Positions 51,988-63,475 of a stretch of DNA of 64,000 bases are shown here, in pieces. Each line of letters opens with the position of its first letter. Positions within the stretch are counted from its first letter, which is position 1. Origin of the DNA: Eutreptiella sp. 'Long Island Sound 2002'. Lineage: Eukaryota; Euglenozoa; Euglenophyceae; Eutreptiales; Eutreptiaceae. The notes beneath the pieces were generated by a model. It did no database searches. It saw nothing but the letters and a program-made list of their open reading frames with translations, and was not told where the DNA came from. The stretch is from assembly GCA_964036045.1 (NCBI GenBank), contig OZ038379.1, positions 20,050,476-20,114,475 of the forward strand, given 5' to 3'. Both the position numbers and the translations under genes were made by a program.

Positions 51988-54465
51988 TCGAGAGAACATT
52001 CGGCATTCTTAGTCTTTCGGGAGACAGCCGATGGCACATTCTGCTTGAGCTTGAGCGGTTCAGTGGACTGATTCCGGCCACGTTTTGGGTGACCATAGCA
52101 CCAAATGCCTTCGCTGGTACGTACGCAGCCTTTGCATTGGGAGATTTTGTCAACCATTGTCAGCCATTGTCAACCACGAGCCTTCACTGTGCTCACTCAT
52201 CGCTGCATCACTCACTTTTGTCAGCGGTCGATCCCCTACGACCATGTACATCTCCAGCCTCATCGCTCGGCAGTGGCCGCAGACGTTGCGACGATCCCTT
52301 CTGCGTTGTTCTGCGCGCATCCACCAGCCCACAGACTGCAGGCACAAACGAACGGCTGCCGTTGCTGCAACACAGCACAGTGCATGTCCATGGCCTTCCA
52401 CGTTGCGGTCCACCCATGTCCGGCCCTTGAGCACAAGATCAGGCGCCCAGGGGCAGTACCACGAGGTGCTCAAGAAGTGTCCGCCCGACGAACCCGCATT
52501 CAAGGCAGTCGTGACCCAACTGCTCGAGCAGCAGACACAGTTTGAGGATTGGCTGGTGCAGCTGCGCAGCAGTGGTGGTGCGAGTGAAGGCAATCCAGCG
52601 CTTGTGGATGAAGTCGCGTGCGCTTTACAGGTACAGGGCTCTGCCGGTTCCCTGCATGTTGTACTTACCCCCCGCCCTCCGTGTCAGCGCAACAGTAGGT
52701 GTTGTTTCCGGCAACTTTTGGAACTGAGTTGTTGCTCTCGCAAGGGGAGGGGGCGGGGGTACAACATCATCCCAAGAGACTATGTCGTGATTGTTGTGGC
52801 ATAGCGCTGTTGCCCTGAAAGCCGGAAGGGGCAGGCTCCCATCGGGGTTTGACATGCTGCGTTTAGTCTGCTTCGCTGGGTCACACTTTGTGGTTCGTTG
52901 TGTCTCAAGTGTGCTCTCCGCGCTCTCTTCCTCGTGCTCCGTACAACGCCGCAGTGCTATGGTCTCTTGTAGAGTGAGACAGTCGCAAAGGAAACGCAGC
53001 GCATTGGCTGCGAGCGGGCAGTGTGCCACAGGTGTTCAGTGTTTTAGTACTGCCCTACCTCAGTCAGGGGGTTTCGCAGCTTCTCCCGGAGATGGAGAGG
53101 ACGGGGCTTTTCATCTGCCCCCACCCGGGCAGTGTTGTTCGGACGTAATTGTGTTCAAGACCCCAAGATCGCCTTCGTTTCCTTCTCATCGCCGTCGATT
53201 CCCCTGCAAAAGAGAATCCCGTCGCTCCAGAGGTCGATCGAGACTACGTGAGGCTTGTACCGATGGATGCAGGTTGAACGATTCGAAGGTGCCACTCGAC
53301 TAGCGGCGCCGGGAGTAAAGCCGCGGCCTCCAAACACTCCCCAAGACCCCGTGGTCGAGGGTTCGCACACGGGGGTCCGACACCGACGGGTGGCATCACG
53401 CCCGGTCGTGCGTGAGCGTGCTTGGCGAGTGGTCCTCAGGAATAGGGCCCATGCCCCGGAATTCCCTTCGACTGCCGGGCCCCAAGCAACGCACGCTGGG
53501 GGTTGTTATTTCGACCGTTCAGCACCGCCCTGACCACCATCCCCCGCCCTGTGTCCCTTGTGATAGAGCCAGAAGGGGCCCGAGGTTGGGAGAACAGGGA
53601 TGGGGCTACGTAACCACGCGGCAGTCTGGAGGCGTGACGCATGGCGACGTGCCGGTTTGTACCATCAGCCATTTGGGATGGGGCTGTCGAAAGCCGATGC
53701 ACGTTGCCGCTGTCTTGATGGCGACCTCTGGACAACATGCCCTTGGGGGGCGTACCGTGCGCTGTGCGCGCGCTGTGCGAAAAGTTGGCTGTTCTCCACC
53801 ACCGGGAGTTCGATAAGTTCAGAAGATTGAAAGGACGTCATTGAATGGCTGCTGCAGTGGACGGGGCTATAGGGGGCAGAATTTAGGTCCCTGGGACCCA
53901 TGGCAAGCATCAGATGTTTGAATTGTTGAGTTTTGAATTGATTGTGCATGATTCCGCAGGTGGGTGGTTTTCAGGGTTGTTACCTGGATAGTCACCGTAA
54001 TAATTGGCGCTGTGCCCGCGCTGTGCCCGCGCTGTGCGAAAACGCCCCCTTGGGAGGTATGGCAAGGGACGCAAGAACGGCGGTGATGCTTCACTATCAC
54101 CTCCGGCTCCGCCCCGTAACCCCCCGACTGCACCCTCTCCCATGCCCTGTCCCGTGCGCCCTCAGGAACGTGAGCGCCACCCGCTGCTGACGGATGACGC
54201 CAGAAGCGCGATTCAAATGGAGTTGTACAGACGGCGCGGCCTCGCCTACGACGAGGCGATCCGGTTATACTGCGTCCTGCGCGATGCCACAGAGGAGGCC
54301 GCCGAGGGGTACGCGCAGCAGGCCAAGTACACCCGAGAGCCCAAGCTGCTTGGCGTGCTCCAGAGCATGGCTGCCACGCAGGAGCGGTGGTGCGGGGAGA
54401 TCAAAGACTTGTTGGACTATATGGACGAGGAGGCTGACGAGAGGGAGGAAAGTGAACAGGTCTAG
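51988..54465 (+). CDS. Three-exon gene for unrecognised helical protein (5' end not found)
   Basis: Exons 51988-52116, 52443-52630 and 54166-54465 join in compatible phases (1, then 0). Exon A: ERTFGILSLSGDSRWHILLE, IPATFWVTIAPNAFA, ending at donor GCTG|GTACGT. Exon B: AQGQYHEVLKKCPPDEPAF, VTQLLEQQTQFEDWLVQLRS, VDEVACALQ, donor CAG|GTACAG. Exon C: ERERHPLLTDDARSAIQMEL, AYDEAIRLYCVLRDATEEAA, LLDYMDEEADEREESEQV, stop TAG 54463. Exons B and C are strongly helical, charged and coiled-coil-like; exon A is more hydrophobic. The start codon lies further upstream. The 1535-bp second intron holds repeat copy 53745-54051. No family recognised. Exon C is the most secure. Confidence 0.5.
53745..54051 (+). 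repeat. Dispersed GCGCTGTGC repeat element, copy 2 (intronic)
   Basis: Partner of 43446-43670. The ends are CTTGGGGGGCGTACCGTGCG and GCTGTGCGAAAACGCCCCCT, and GGTGGGTGGTTTTCAGGG is at the same relative place. It lies in intron 2 of the three-exon gene, just 115 bp before the last exon. Confidence 0.8.
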
Positions 54466-56695
54466 CAGCCTCGACGGAATGGGCGCGCTGGAGGTTCGCT
54501 GGCACCCAAGGGAGCGGACCCAGAGCGGGCTGTTGGGGGCGGTTGGGAAGGAGCGGTTGCTGTCGGTTACGGTTAAAGTTGGGGGTGCAGTTCAGTGAAT
54601 GGAAGGATCGGGTGTGTCGTGGGCTCGGACTGCACAAGGGATCCCCCCCCCAGCCCACCCCTCGCTCCTCCACTTTTCAAGGGCGAGTTGGGGCTGGGGC
54701 GGGTTTCTTTCGCCACAGCGCGTATGTTACCCATGCGGAATACCCCAGTCCTGCGTCAGGCCCCATCACAAACGGAGTGTAACAGGCGGTAAAACCACTA
54801 CCACCAGCACCTATAATATATGTGTGGGGAGCACGTCAGAGTCGCTGCCCTAAACATCAGGAAACACTGTCACATGCCGGCGCATCGGGGTAGGTGCTCA
54901 CCCGCCACAACGGTGCACATGGTTCAGCGATCACGTTCGAACTGATGCAGTGCGAATGATGACCTATAACCCCCAACCCCCGCCGCCCCCTGGGGCACTG
55001 CAGTGAGCCAGGGAGAGCCCGGGGGCTCTGGGTCTCCATTGGCACGGCCAACAGAGGAAAAGGAAGGGGGGTGTAGGGATGTAAGGATAGGCAAGACCAG
55101 GAGAACAAGGGCACTGGGTGGTGAGTAGCCAACGGGCACCGCTGCCTGCGGAGGCATAGGACAAGGGTAAGTGGCGAGAGGCCAATGGGCGCCACTGCTT
55201 CAGACAGCACTCCACCCAGGCGTCATGCCAAGCCCCCCCCCTTCAGAAGTCCAGGGGCCTGTAACCCTCCGGGCTGACCCAGGCCTCGAGGAACAACAAC
55301 TGTTTGGACAAAGATGTTCAGCACCAGCACAGCACATCATGTGTGAGCCCCTCCTCTTTGTCAACTTGTTGAGCCTCTTCCGCGGGCACATGGCAATGGC
55401 TCTTCCATGGGAATGGGACGAGAGAGACAAGACAAGACACTGAAGGCGGTGCACTGGGCATGTGGCGCCAAGCGCCGAAGAGACCTTTGGGGCCTGGACC
55501 TACCCCCCTACGCTCCACATGCATCTCGGGTCCTATACACCCCCCCCCCCCAATGGGGGCTGGGGTGCGAAAGTAGTACGTCCACGTGCCGTGCGGCTGT
55601 GGCTGCGGGAAGAGCGGTCCCATGGATTGGCTCGACTCAAGACCACCCGCACGCGCGAGCCACCGTGGCGTCTACGCTCCTGACTGAAGGCAGCGACACC
55701 ATCCCTTTGAATGAAGCGAATCGCCCCGCCTCTGGCGTTGTATCGCCCGGGGGATGTAAGGGTCACGGCATGACTTTTGGTGGAGGGGTGCGGTGTTTGG
55801 TCTTTTTTTTTTTCGGGGGGGGAGGGGGGGGCAGTCCGATGACAAAACAAGGGCGTGGCGCGGTCGTGAGCCGTTTGGCCAAGTGTAGGTCTGGGGGTAT
55901 GAAGTGGGGTCCCAATGGGAGATTGCTGCCGGTGTTGCGGCAGACCGGTATCGCACTCGGAATCGTCATCGGGGGTGTCCAGCCGCTCACCCTCCCGCGG
56001 GTACCCCGGGGGGGGGGGGGGCTTGACAGAGCTCGCCAAGAGGCGAGATTAAGACTGCCCCAAGTCGCCCTGGCGAGGCGACAAGCTGGGACCAGGCACT
56101 CCAGTTTCCCCCATAAACAAAAGGGGAAGGGCTGAGGGCGTGGACCGGCTCGCCACGGGCTGCAAGGCGGCCCAAGCGAAACGTTTGTATCCCCCGATCC
56201 CCCCATCAAAACGAGCAGCATCAGTGTGTCGCGGGGGTCTACCAGTACAGCCAGGGCTCCGTTGTCCGGATGTTTAATGTCTCCCGGGCCGCCGATCCTC
56301 CTCCTGTCGCCCTGAGGCATGACGCATGGATTGTTGGCGGGCCGATGGAGTCATGTAAGAGAGCCTCCGGGCGGACCCAGTCGCTGGTAACGGCCAATGC
56401 CTCTTCCGATTGTGGCTTTGCGTCTCTCCTCCGCCTCCCTAATCATTGGCAGCGTACCCTCGGGTGCGCGCCACTCGTCTTTTCCTCCTCCACCTTTTCG
56501 ACCGATAGTTGGTGGGTGGGTCGCAGCGGAATCGGTCCGCGCCCCCCCCTGCTTTCTTTACCCCAATGCTGCACAGCTTCACCCTCCAGACTGCCCTGGC
56601 TTTGTCGAGCTTACAAAGCGGAAGGAACCCAGTGTCTCAGCATTGACCGGCTTGGGCAAGAGAAGAGCTGCAGACCGGGGCCCCTCGACATCTGC
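54466..56695. other. Gene-poor DNA
   Basis: T10-C-GGGGGGG near 55803-55830, C and G runs at 55544, 56010. A 299-codon plus frame (56270-57169) spans this and the next interval without motifs. Nothing supported. Confidence 0.3.
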
Positions 56696-56960
56696 TGTGC
56701 AGATTGTGCAATGATGATTCTGCATTCCGCACCAGGGCTGTGCCCCAACCACACAAAGCGATTGACTTGGCTGGTGGCCCCCGTGTATGTGCCTGGCCGT
56801 TGGCCTCAGATTGCGTGTGTTTTCATGCCTCCGCGACCCACATTTGCTCGCATGCAACCACGTGCCGGACAATCCATGCAGCGTCCAGCGCTGGATTCGT
56901 GCCGGATTCTGCATGCGATTACAGATGTTGACCCCTCAGGGGAGAGCTCGATAAACGATG
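56696..56960 (+). CDS. Weak candidate exon, unrecognised
   Basis: After TCTGCTGTGCAG a frame reads CAMMILHSAPGLCPNHTKRL, TWLVAPVYVPGRWPQIACVF and DSCRILHAITDVDPSG. Balanced composition but a second frame is also open here, so this is tentative. Confidence 0.25.
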
Positions 56961-57211
56961 TCCGCTGCCAACCATCCGGTCTGCCTGCCACCACAACACC
57001 ACCCTTCCTCACCACGTCCTCACTGCATCATTGGCGTTCCTCACCGCATCCTCACCACATCCTCAACACAGCATCACCCTCCCCCACCACGTCCTCACTG
57101 CATCATCACCCTTCCTCACCGTACTCTCACCGTACCACGGGTGGTGGGGTGGGTGTGCGGTGGGATTAGGTTGCAGGGTCTGGGGCACAATCCCGCCCTC
57201 GTCTCCCCCAG

Positions 57212-57439
57212 CTCTTCAGTACCAATCCCCTGACAAACCATATCAGGCTCAAGGGCACACTTCGCAGCGCTGGAAACCCAAAAGCTCCGGGTGCAGTCTA
57301 CCCCACCTTTTGGAGGAACAGTCTGGGCTGCGACGCATCAGTGGCACAGGGTGTTGTTTTGCACCATTGGCACGATATCGGGATATCCAAGCGGTTGTTT
57401 GCCTGCAAGCCTTGGGGGAGGACCAAGTGGAGTAGTTGA
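57212..57439 (+). CDS. Candidate terminal exon, unrecognised
   Basis: Phase 0 after CGTCTCCCCCAG: LFSTNPLTNHIRLKGTLRSA, GNPKAPGAVYPTFWRNSLGC, VAQGVVLHHWHDIGISKRLF, ACKPWGRTKWSS, stop TGA 57437. The frame has no ATG, so it can only be an exon. Rich in Trp/His/Phe like globular protein. Another open frame overlaps it but is less protein-like. Confidence 0.4.
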   Translation, partial: LFSTNPLTNHIRLKGTLRSAGNPKAPGAVYPTFWRNSLGCDASVAQGVVLHHWHDIGISKRLFACKPWGRTKWSS

Positions 57440-57817
57440 CGATTTTATTCACTGGCGTTACTTTTTGCGGCATTTTTGGCCCACGATGGCTTTATTCTCT
57501 TGCACTAACCGCGCATGGCTGGCAATTGCGGGCAGTGCTTGACACGACATCTGCCGATGCTGGTACTTGACCGATGGTGGTGGGCATTTAAGAAGTGGGT
57601 TGTGACGATTCAGGCGAGGTGCATTTCGACCGCCCCCCCCCCCCCCCCTCATGCTTGTTTGGACCGCTGCTGCGGTCCTCGGTCAGACATCTTGATGCAA
57701 GAGCAGTCCAAGTGCCCGAGTATTTAGTCTGAATGGATACATCAATTGGGGTGCCAAAAGTGCAATGTCAATTCCGCTGGACTTACAAGGGGTCATTGAG
57801 CTCGTAATTGTCCCCAG

Positions 57818-58119
57818 GCCCAGTGCGGCCAAAAATGCGGGGATTCAAGGATACCTTCAGAAACCTTAGAACATCGTGCATTCGGACTGTGGGGGAATGC
57901 GTCTGGTGCGGAAAATTCAAGCACGGCAAACCCGGGGCAGCCATTAGTTTCACAGGTTTTGGGCAGAGATTTGCTCATGCACATTACTTATGTACGTTGT
58001 GCGATGCTGACGCATGTTGTGACAGGTCGTTCCAAAATGTGGGTTCACGGTATCACAGTAAATTAGACTGCAGAGCCACCATGGGAGGGGTATGTGCCTA
58101 CTCGTCCAACAGATGGTGA
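57818..58119 (+). CDS. Candidate terminal exon with cysteine clusters (possible zinc-binding)
   Basis: After AATTGTCCCCAG: KMRGFKDTFRNLRTSCIRTV, GECVWCGKFKHGKPG, FAHAHYLCTLCDADACCDRS, KLDCRATMGGVCAYSSNRW, stop TGA 58117. C-x2-C, H-x-H and C-x2-C-x4-C-C spacing suggests metal binding; no named finger class fits. Upstream exons not identified. Confidence 0.45.
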
Positions 58120-58854
58120 AGATATTTTTAAGGACATTTTGATGGTCCAACATTTCGGACTCTGGATGATTTGGTAGGAACTGTTTTAGATGTACATGAC
58201 ACTGTCTCGACATTCCGCCTGTGGGGCTCTTTTCATGCCTGGCGAAAATGGGGCCATTTCCTGGTGAATTAGTCCAGCGCACATTGCATATGGGCCCCCT
58301 GCAGTAATCGGTGTTTTCTTTTTTGTAGAAGAGGAGTCCGGCAGTCTTTGTACATTTGATGACGGCACTCCCACCTCCATTGGCCCTTGTAGTTGCACAC
58401 GCATGCTTGGTTTTGGTGGTAGGTAGCATGGACATTTGTCAAAGTCACCAAAACAAAAACGGGCATTGTGTGTGTGCTGTGCGCATGCCGTGTGGAACCC
58501 CCCCCCCCCATTGTCACACTATCTATCCATATCCATATCCATATACATTTTCAGGAAATTTCCTCAAAAGTGTGGTGTCATTCCTTTCAGTCCAGCATAT
58601 ACAAGCGGGAAAAAAAGCAGGCAATAGACTTGCTGTTCTCCCCCATCCGAAAACAATCGTCGCTGCCAGCCGCTCAGCAAGCTTCTTTGTCACCTGCCAA
58701 CCCAAATGCTGCATGGGATGATGGGTGGAAAACATGTGGAATAGCAGGTTGTGCGTTCAAACACACCCAGAGTTCCGTGCACAACACCCGGTACTGGGGT
58801 GACCAGGGGGGTCCTTAAGGGACTAGATTTTTTTTTGTTAACGACCGCCCAAGT
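58120..58854. other. Unassigned DNA
   Basis: A TATCCATATCCATATCCATA microsatellite at 58525-58545 and a C run at 58499. No supported gene. Confidence 0.3.
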
Positions 58855-59060
58855 GACCATCAACCGCCAACCACCAACCACCACCAACCACCAACCGCCG
58901 CCAACCGCCAGCGGCGACCAACCGCCAACCGCCAACCGCCAACCTCTGCCAACCACCAGCCCCCAACCACGAACCGCCGCCAACCACCACCAACCGCCAC
59001 CAACCGCCACCAACTGCCAGTCGCCAACTGCCAACCGCCCACCGGCCACCGCCAACACAT
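58855..59060. repeat. CCAACCGCCAACCACCAACC minisatellite with partial flanking duplication
   Basis: About 200 bp of CAACCGC/CAACCAC heptamers. It is flanked by TTTTTTTGTTAACGACCGCC (58828-58848) and TTTTTTTCCTGTTAAGGACCGCC (about 59105-59129), related strings in direct orientation. Confidence 0.9.
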
Positions 59061-59122
59061 GGTGTGCCCGTGGGCTTTTTTGGGAAAACTGTGTACAGCA
59101 ACACCTTTTTTTTCCTGTTAAG

Positions 59123-59368
59123 GACCGCCCTGGGGGTGACTCACCAGAACCACCACACTGTCACTATTTCATGCCGTCACACGTTGCAGACCGTGTCATT
59201 CTACACTGTCAGCGCTATCACTCAATTGCCAGCGAAGCCACACCCAAGGTCACTGCAAACAAACAGCTGACTCTCATCTGCCATGGCTACATTTTGGGTC
59301 ACACTAGTTTGGTTCAAGCCCCAGTGTATGTGGGCCAAGAGGGAGAAATCTATGCGACTGGTGGATGA
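59123..59368 (+). CDS. Candidate terminal exon, unrecognised (possibly secreted)
   Basis: Phase 0 after TTTCCTGTTAAG: DRPGGDSPEPPHCHYFMPSH, VADRVILHCQRYHSIASEAT, TANKQLTLICHGYILGHTSL, VQAPVYVGQEGEIYATGG, stop TGA 59366. Three cysteines in a beta-strand-like context might form disulfides. Family unknown. Confidence 0.4.
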   Translation, partial: DRPGGDSPEPPHCHYFMPSHVADRVILHCQRYHSIASEATPKVTANKQLTLICHGYILGHTSLVQAPVYVGQEGEIYATGG

Positions 59369-59859
59369 GCGGAAAATCGGGCAAGGGGGGTTTCGTTGCC
59401 CCCTCGTTCCCTCGTTCGACCCCCAATTTTTCCTCGTCCCTTGCCACCCCCCGTTTTTCCATGCATGCAATCCTTGTTTAGATTTGACTGTCTAAGTGCA
59501 CTTTGACGAAGTTGGAGAAACGTTATTGCAACCCTCTCTCCTTACATCCAGAAAGCAGCAACAAGCCGGCAGCACCTGGCAACAAGCAACACATCGTGCG
59601 CCCACTTTGCTCCATCTAACGCTTTGGGCTTACGACCCCCTAGGTGGGGGCCACCCCCGGAAAAAAAATACCTCGCGGTATAAAAAAAATCCCCACCCTG
59701 GTGTCACACGAGGGTAGAAAAAAGATGAAAGAATGTAAAGAAATTGCTTCTTTTTGGTCTCAAGGCAAGCCACTCATGTGACACTCATAAAAAATTGGAT
59801 TGGAAATGTATTATGTTGATTGAGTGTTCGCGCAAAGGGTATGTTTTTGTTAGTGTTAG
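59369..59859. other. Unassigned DNA
   Basis: A-rich around 59660-59750; no gene seen. Confidence 0.3.
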
Positions 59860-61450
59860 TGCGAGGGTATGATGTAGCCACTATGCCCACATATGAGTCC
59901 CCTAGACGGCATCCTTTAGGTAGCCTTTTTTTATTTCCTCCCCACACTGGGCGTTGTGGACCCCAAGACGGGAAGGGTAATGTAGCCATCTTGCCCAAAG
60001 TTGGGCCATCTCTGATTTTTTCCCCCGAGGACCCTGAGAAGGTAGGGGTTATGTAACCATTTTGCCCATCTGGGGACTTCTGATTTTGTCCCCGTGCTGA
60101 GCATTGGGGAACCCCGAGAAGGCAGGGGTTGTGTATCCATCTTGTGTAACTGTTTGGGCGTCTAGCCGTACTAGAGACCCATACTTTGTGATTCTAGGGG
60201 CATCATTGGTGTTTTGAGAGTAGGTTTTGATGCTTCTTCCACATTGAGAATATGTCATTTTTTGGATTTTTTCCTTGTCTGAGCCAGCCTTTTTCACACT
60301 TTTTTGCCCATTTCCACCACATCCACTGTTTTCTAGGGTGATTACTCCCCACCATGGGGACCCCGAGAAGACGGGGGTGATATAGCCATATTGATGAATC
60401 GGCAATGCAAGACGGATACCTGGGGAAATAAAGTGGATATTTTCTACCCGGGTTAAGGCTAGTGGTCTCCCAATCTAGAACCTGCATACTCTGAAATTTT
60501 ACTTAAATATTATGGTCTAATTCCAGTTCAAATCTGATCCATTGCCATTTAGTTGCTTGGCCAAGCCATGGCCATGGAAACCCCTGTGCCTTTAGACAGT
60601 TGGTGTCCTATATTCCTCACCAATACCCGGGGTGGTGACCATCGCCGCTCATGGCCTTTTCCATTATGCATGATGTCTTATGTGAAGGGAAGGTAGCTTG
60701 CTATTGTCTTGAGCTAGGGTTGTTTGGATCACCTAATTTTAAGGGTGTTTGGAAGGGGGCTCTTTGGGGGGAACTTGATCTAAAAGTAGTGCGCAATGCG
60801 CATGCACTGCAAGGACGCCCCCTAAGTAGCCACTTCTGATTTTCTCTCACTGCTGAGCAGTGCTGAGCAGTGGGGATCCCCAAGAAGGCAGGGTTTATGT
60901 AGCCATCTTGCCCATATCCGGGTTATTTCTGATTTTCTCCCCGTGCTTAGCACTGGAGACGGTAAGGGTTAGGTGGCCACTTCTGATGTCCTCCCTACAC
61001 TGCGTGTTGGGGATGGCAAGGTTTATGTAGCCGTCTTGCGCAGATTTGGGCGATTTCTAATTTTTCTCCCAGACCTAAGCACTGGGCATCCCGAGAAAGA
61101 AGGGGTTATGTAGCCATCTTGCCTACTTTTGGGCCATTTCTGATTTTCTGCGCATGCTGAGCAGTGGGGACGCCGTGGGGACGCCATCTTGCCCAGATTT
61201 GGGCCCTTGAGAAGGCAGGGAGGGGTTCAGCCTCTTCTGATTTATTCCCTCTGCTTAGCACTGGGGATCCTCGAGAACACAAGGGGGGTTATGTAGCCAT
61301 GTTGCCCAGATTTGGGCCAATTGTGACTTTCTCCCCGTGTTGAGCACTGGGGGCGCCCAAGAAGGCAGGGGTTAGGTAGCCATTTTACCCAAAGTTGCAC
61401 CATTTCTGAATTCCTCCCCATGCTGAGCAATGACCTCCTAGAAGGCAGGG
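59860..61450. repeat. Degenerate ~80-100-bp satellite
   Basis: Repeated landmarks: GGGTTATGTAGCCATCTTGC, CCAGATTTGGGCCATTTCTG, ATTTTCTCCCCGTGCTGAGC, ACTGGGGACCCCGAGAAGGC. Copies are visible near 59870, 59980, 60050, 60125, 60350, 60840, 60895, 60970, 61025, 61105, 61180, 61250, 61290 and 61375, with unrelated DNA between 60400 and 60830. A fragment of the unit also occurs at 40527. Confidence 0.85.
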
Positions 61451-61927
61451 GTCAACTACTTTAAGAAATCATGCTCAACGCCCAGATAACGAACAAAGAT
61501 CATGCGGCTTTTGCGCCCATAAGCTGCGCAATAAGTTCCCCCCAACTCTACGAGGAGAAGGAAGACTCTGCCATGAAGAATCAGTGTTAGAGACTTCCTC
61601 CTGGACATGCCCAGCCAACAGGTAACGCTTGGTCAAAGGAGCTTTACAAAGGTTGTAATGATCTAGTATGTGTGAACCTGAAGCGTAAATTTTTGGTGGC
61701 AACAGATGGATTGTTTCACTATGGTATGACCACAAAAAATATTCACTCAAGGGGTTACGCCACGGTGACTGCACTGGCACTGCAAATATATGCCGCACAC
61801 ACCGTATTGTTTGGCTGGTTGCATTTATGTGTCACACTACGTACAATGACATGAAACACACTTCACAGGACTTGTGCTCGAGTCTATGATCGGTCAATGA
61901 TTGGTTCACTCTTGAGGGTCACTCAAA
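61451..61927. other. 5' flank of the F-box/TPR gene
   Basis: AT-richer DNA; no clear TATA box or upstream exon. Confidence 0.4.
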
Positions 61928-63475
61928 ATGAAATCCACCTTGCATGCAACCACTTACATGCAACAGACCTTCGCATATTTTTTAGTGATGACTGCAAGTA
62001 CAGTTGATATCTTCATGCCGCAAGAGGACAGGCTCTTCTGTGCACATGCACATGAGAGCCTTGTTGCCCAGTGTACGGTTGATTTGGATGAAGACTTGGA
62101 GGCGGAATGGTCGTTGCTCCAACTTCAAGCTGTGGTTCAGCAATGTCTAAAGACGTCAGCAGCCCCAGCACCACCTTCGGAAACTCTCAAAACTGCACCA
62201 GGCACACAGGTAGTCCAGGTTGTCGAACACCCAAAGTCTGTGATAATGGGACTCCCATTTCACGTATTCGGCGACGTCTTCTCCTTTGTTCCTCTCCGTT
62301 CCCTCTCGGAGGCTGCCACCGTGTGCAGCAGTTGGGCCGCAGTGGCCCGCTTTGCTGTGGAGGAGACGGAGAAGAGGGCTGAGCAATATGTGCACGAAGG
62401 GTTGCTCCGTATGGCTACCACCAATTCTCCTTGGGAAAGCCTCGACAAATTCCAGACTGCCATCGCCGTCTTTCCGAGGATGATTAAGGCATATTATTGG
62501 GCGGCAAAGGCCTTTCTCATCCTCAATGACTGCGAAGGTGCCATTCGCACCATGGATCGTGCCTTGCAGCAACAACCATCTCGGTCGGAGAGTCTCAAGT
62601 TGCAAGCTTGCATCCTGTACACCTACGGTGATGACCGCCATGCCAGCGAGCTCCTTGAGGAAGCCCTTCGCTTGGAGCCAAACGATGCCACGATTCACTT
62701 TGAGCTCGGGTTTTGTTATCAAGGGCTTCGAGAATTTGCCAAGGCCATCGATTGTTATGCAGCTGCCCTCCGACTCAATTACACTCGTGCTTTTGTGGCA
62801 CTGGCGAACCGGGCTGATTGTTGGTACCACAGCAACAAGATGGAAGAAGCCTTGGAGGATCTGACAGCCTCGTTGCTTATCTGCCCTCACTACCCCTTGG
62901 CTTTGAGGATCCGTGCCATTGTAAATGAGCACCTGGGAGATGCCCACGCCGCGCACAAGGACTACACCACCATCATTGAAACTGCGACAGATCCGAAGGT
63001 CCAATCCGACGCCTATTGCGACCGCGCTGTCTGTTTCGGCGACGTGGACGTGGACGACATCGAGCAAGCCCATCGGATCTATCCCAACTACCTGAAACCT
63101 GTGCAGTTCAAAGCATCTGCATTGGTAAACGATGGTCGCGTTGACGAGGCCATCACTTACGTGTCCGAGTGGATGGCAGGCACAACTGCAAACGCAGATC
63201 GTGCCAGCCAGTACGCTTTTCGTGGGGAGCTGTACTCCATCATCCGTGACTGGAAGGCGAGCATTCGAGATTACGAAAAGGCCATAGAACTCACCGAGCA
63301 TGGCAAGATTCCAGAATACCCGGATTACTGCGATGATTACGACGCTCGTGAGACTGTCTCTGCATACTTTGAGCGCCTTGAAGAACTGAAGGCCGAACAA
63401 CTGCTGGAAGAACAACCGCCTAGATTTTCCCTCGCATCCCCCACAGGAAACGATTTTTGGGGGCATTCCAATTAG
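61928..63475 (+). CDS. F-box and tetratricopeptide-repeat protein, intronless
   Basis: 515 codons, no intron. An F-box-like segment (about residues 107-148: MGLPFHVFGDVFSFVPLRSL ... CSSWAAVARF) is followed by TPR-type helical repeats to about residue 460. Repeat features include WAAKAFLILNDCEGAIRTMD, ALRLEPNDATIHFELGFCYQ, FAKAIDCYAAALRLN and AIRDYEKAIEL-type units. F-box proteins recruit substrates to SCF ubiquitin ligases through Skp1, and TPRs provide the binding surface; the substrate is unknown. Starts at ATG 61928, 61988 or 62015 are all possible; the first gives a hydrophobic N-terminus (FAYFLVMTAS) that may not be translated. Codon GC is lower than in the PNGase-like gene. A 534-codon antisense frame also stays open across it. 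Confidence 0.85.
   Translation: MKSTLHATTYMQQTFAYFLVMTASTVDIFMPQEDRLFCAHAHESLVAQCTVDLDEDLEAEWSLLQLQAVVQQCLKTSAAPAPPSETLKTAPGTQVVQVVEHPKSVIMGLPFHVFGDVFSFVPLRSLSEAATVCSSWAAVARFAVEETEKRAEQYVHEGLLRMATTNSPWESLDKFQTAIAVFPRMIKAYYWAAKAFLILNDCEGAIRTMDRALQQQPSRSESLKLQACILYTYGDDRHASELLEEALRLEPNDATIHFELGFCYQGLREFAKAIDCYAAALRLNYTRAFVALANRADCWYHSNKMEEALEDLTASLLICPHYPLALRIRAIVNEHLGDAHAAHKDYTTIIETATDPKVQSDAYCDRAVCFGDVDVDDIEQAHRIYPNYLKPVQFKASALVNDGRVDEAITYVSEWMAGTTANADRASQYAFRGELYSIIRDWKASIRDYEKAIELTEHGKIPEYPDYCDDYDARETVSAYFERLEELKAEQLLEEQPPRFSLASPTGNDFWGHSN

Noticed and set aside
56270-57169. 299-codon plus-strand frame
   Set aside because: It changes composition several times, ends in His/Pro/Ser repeats and has no motif; only its middle part is kept as a weak exon candidate.
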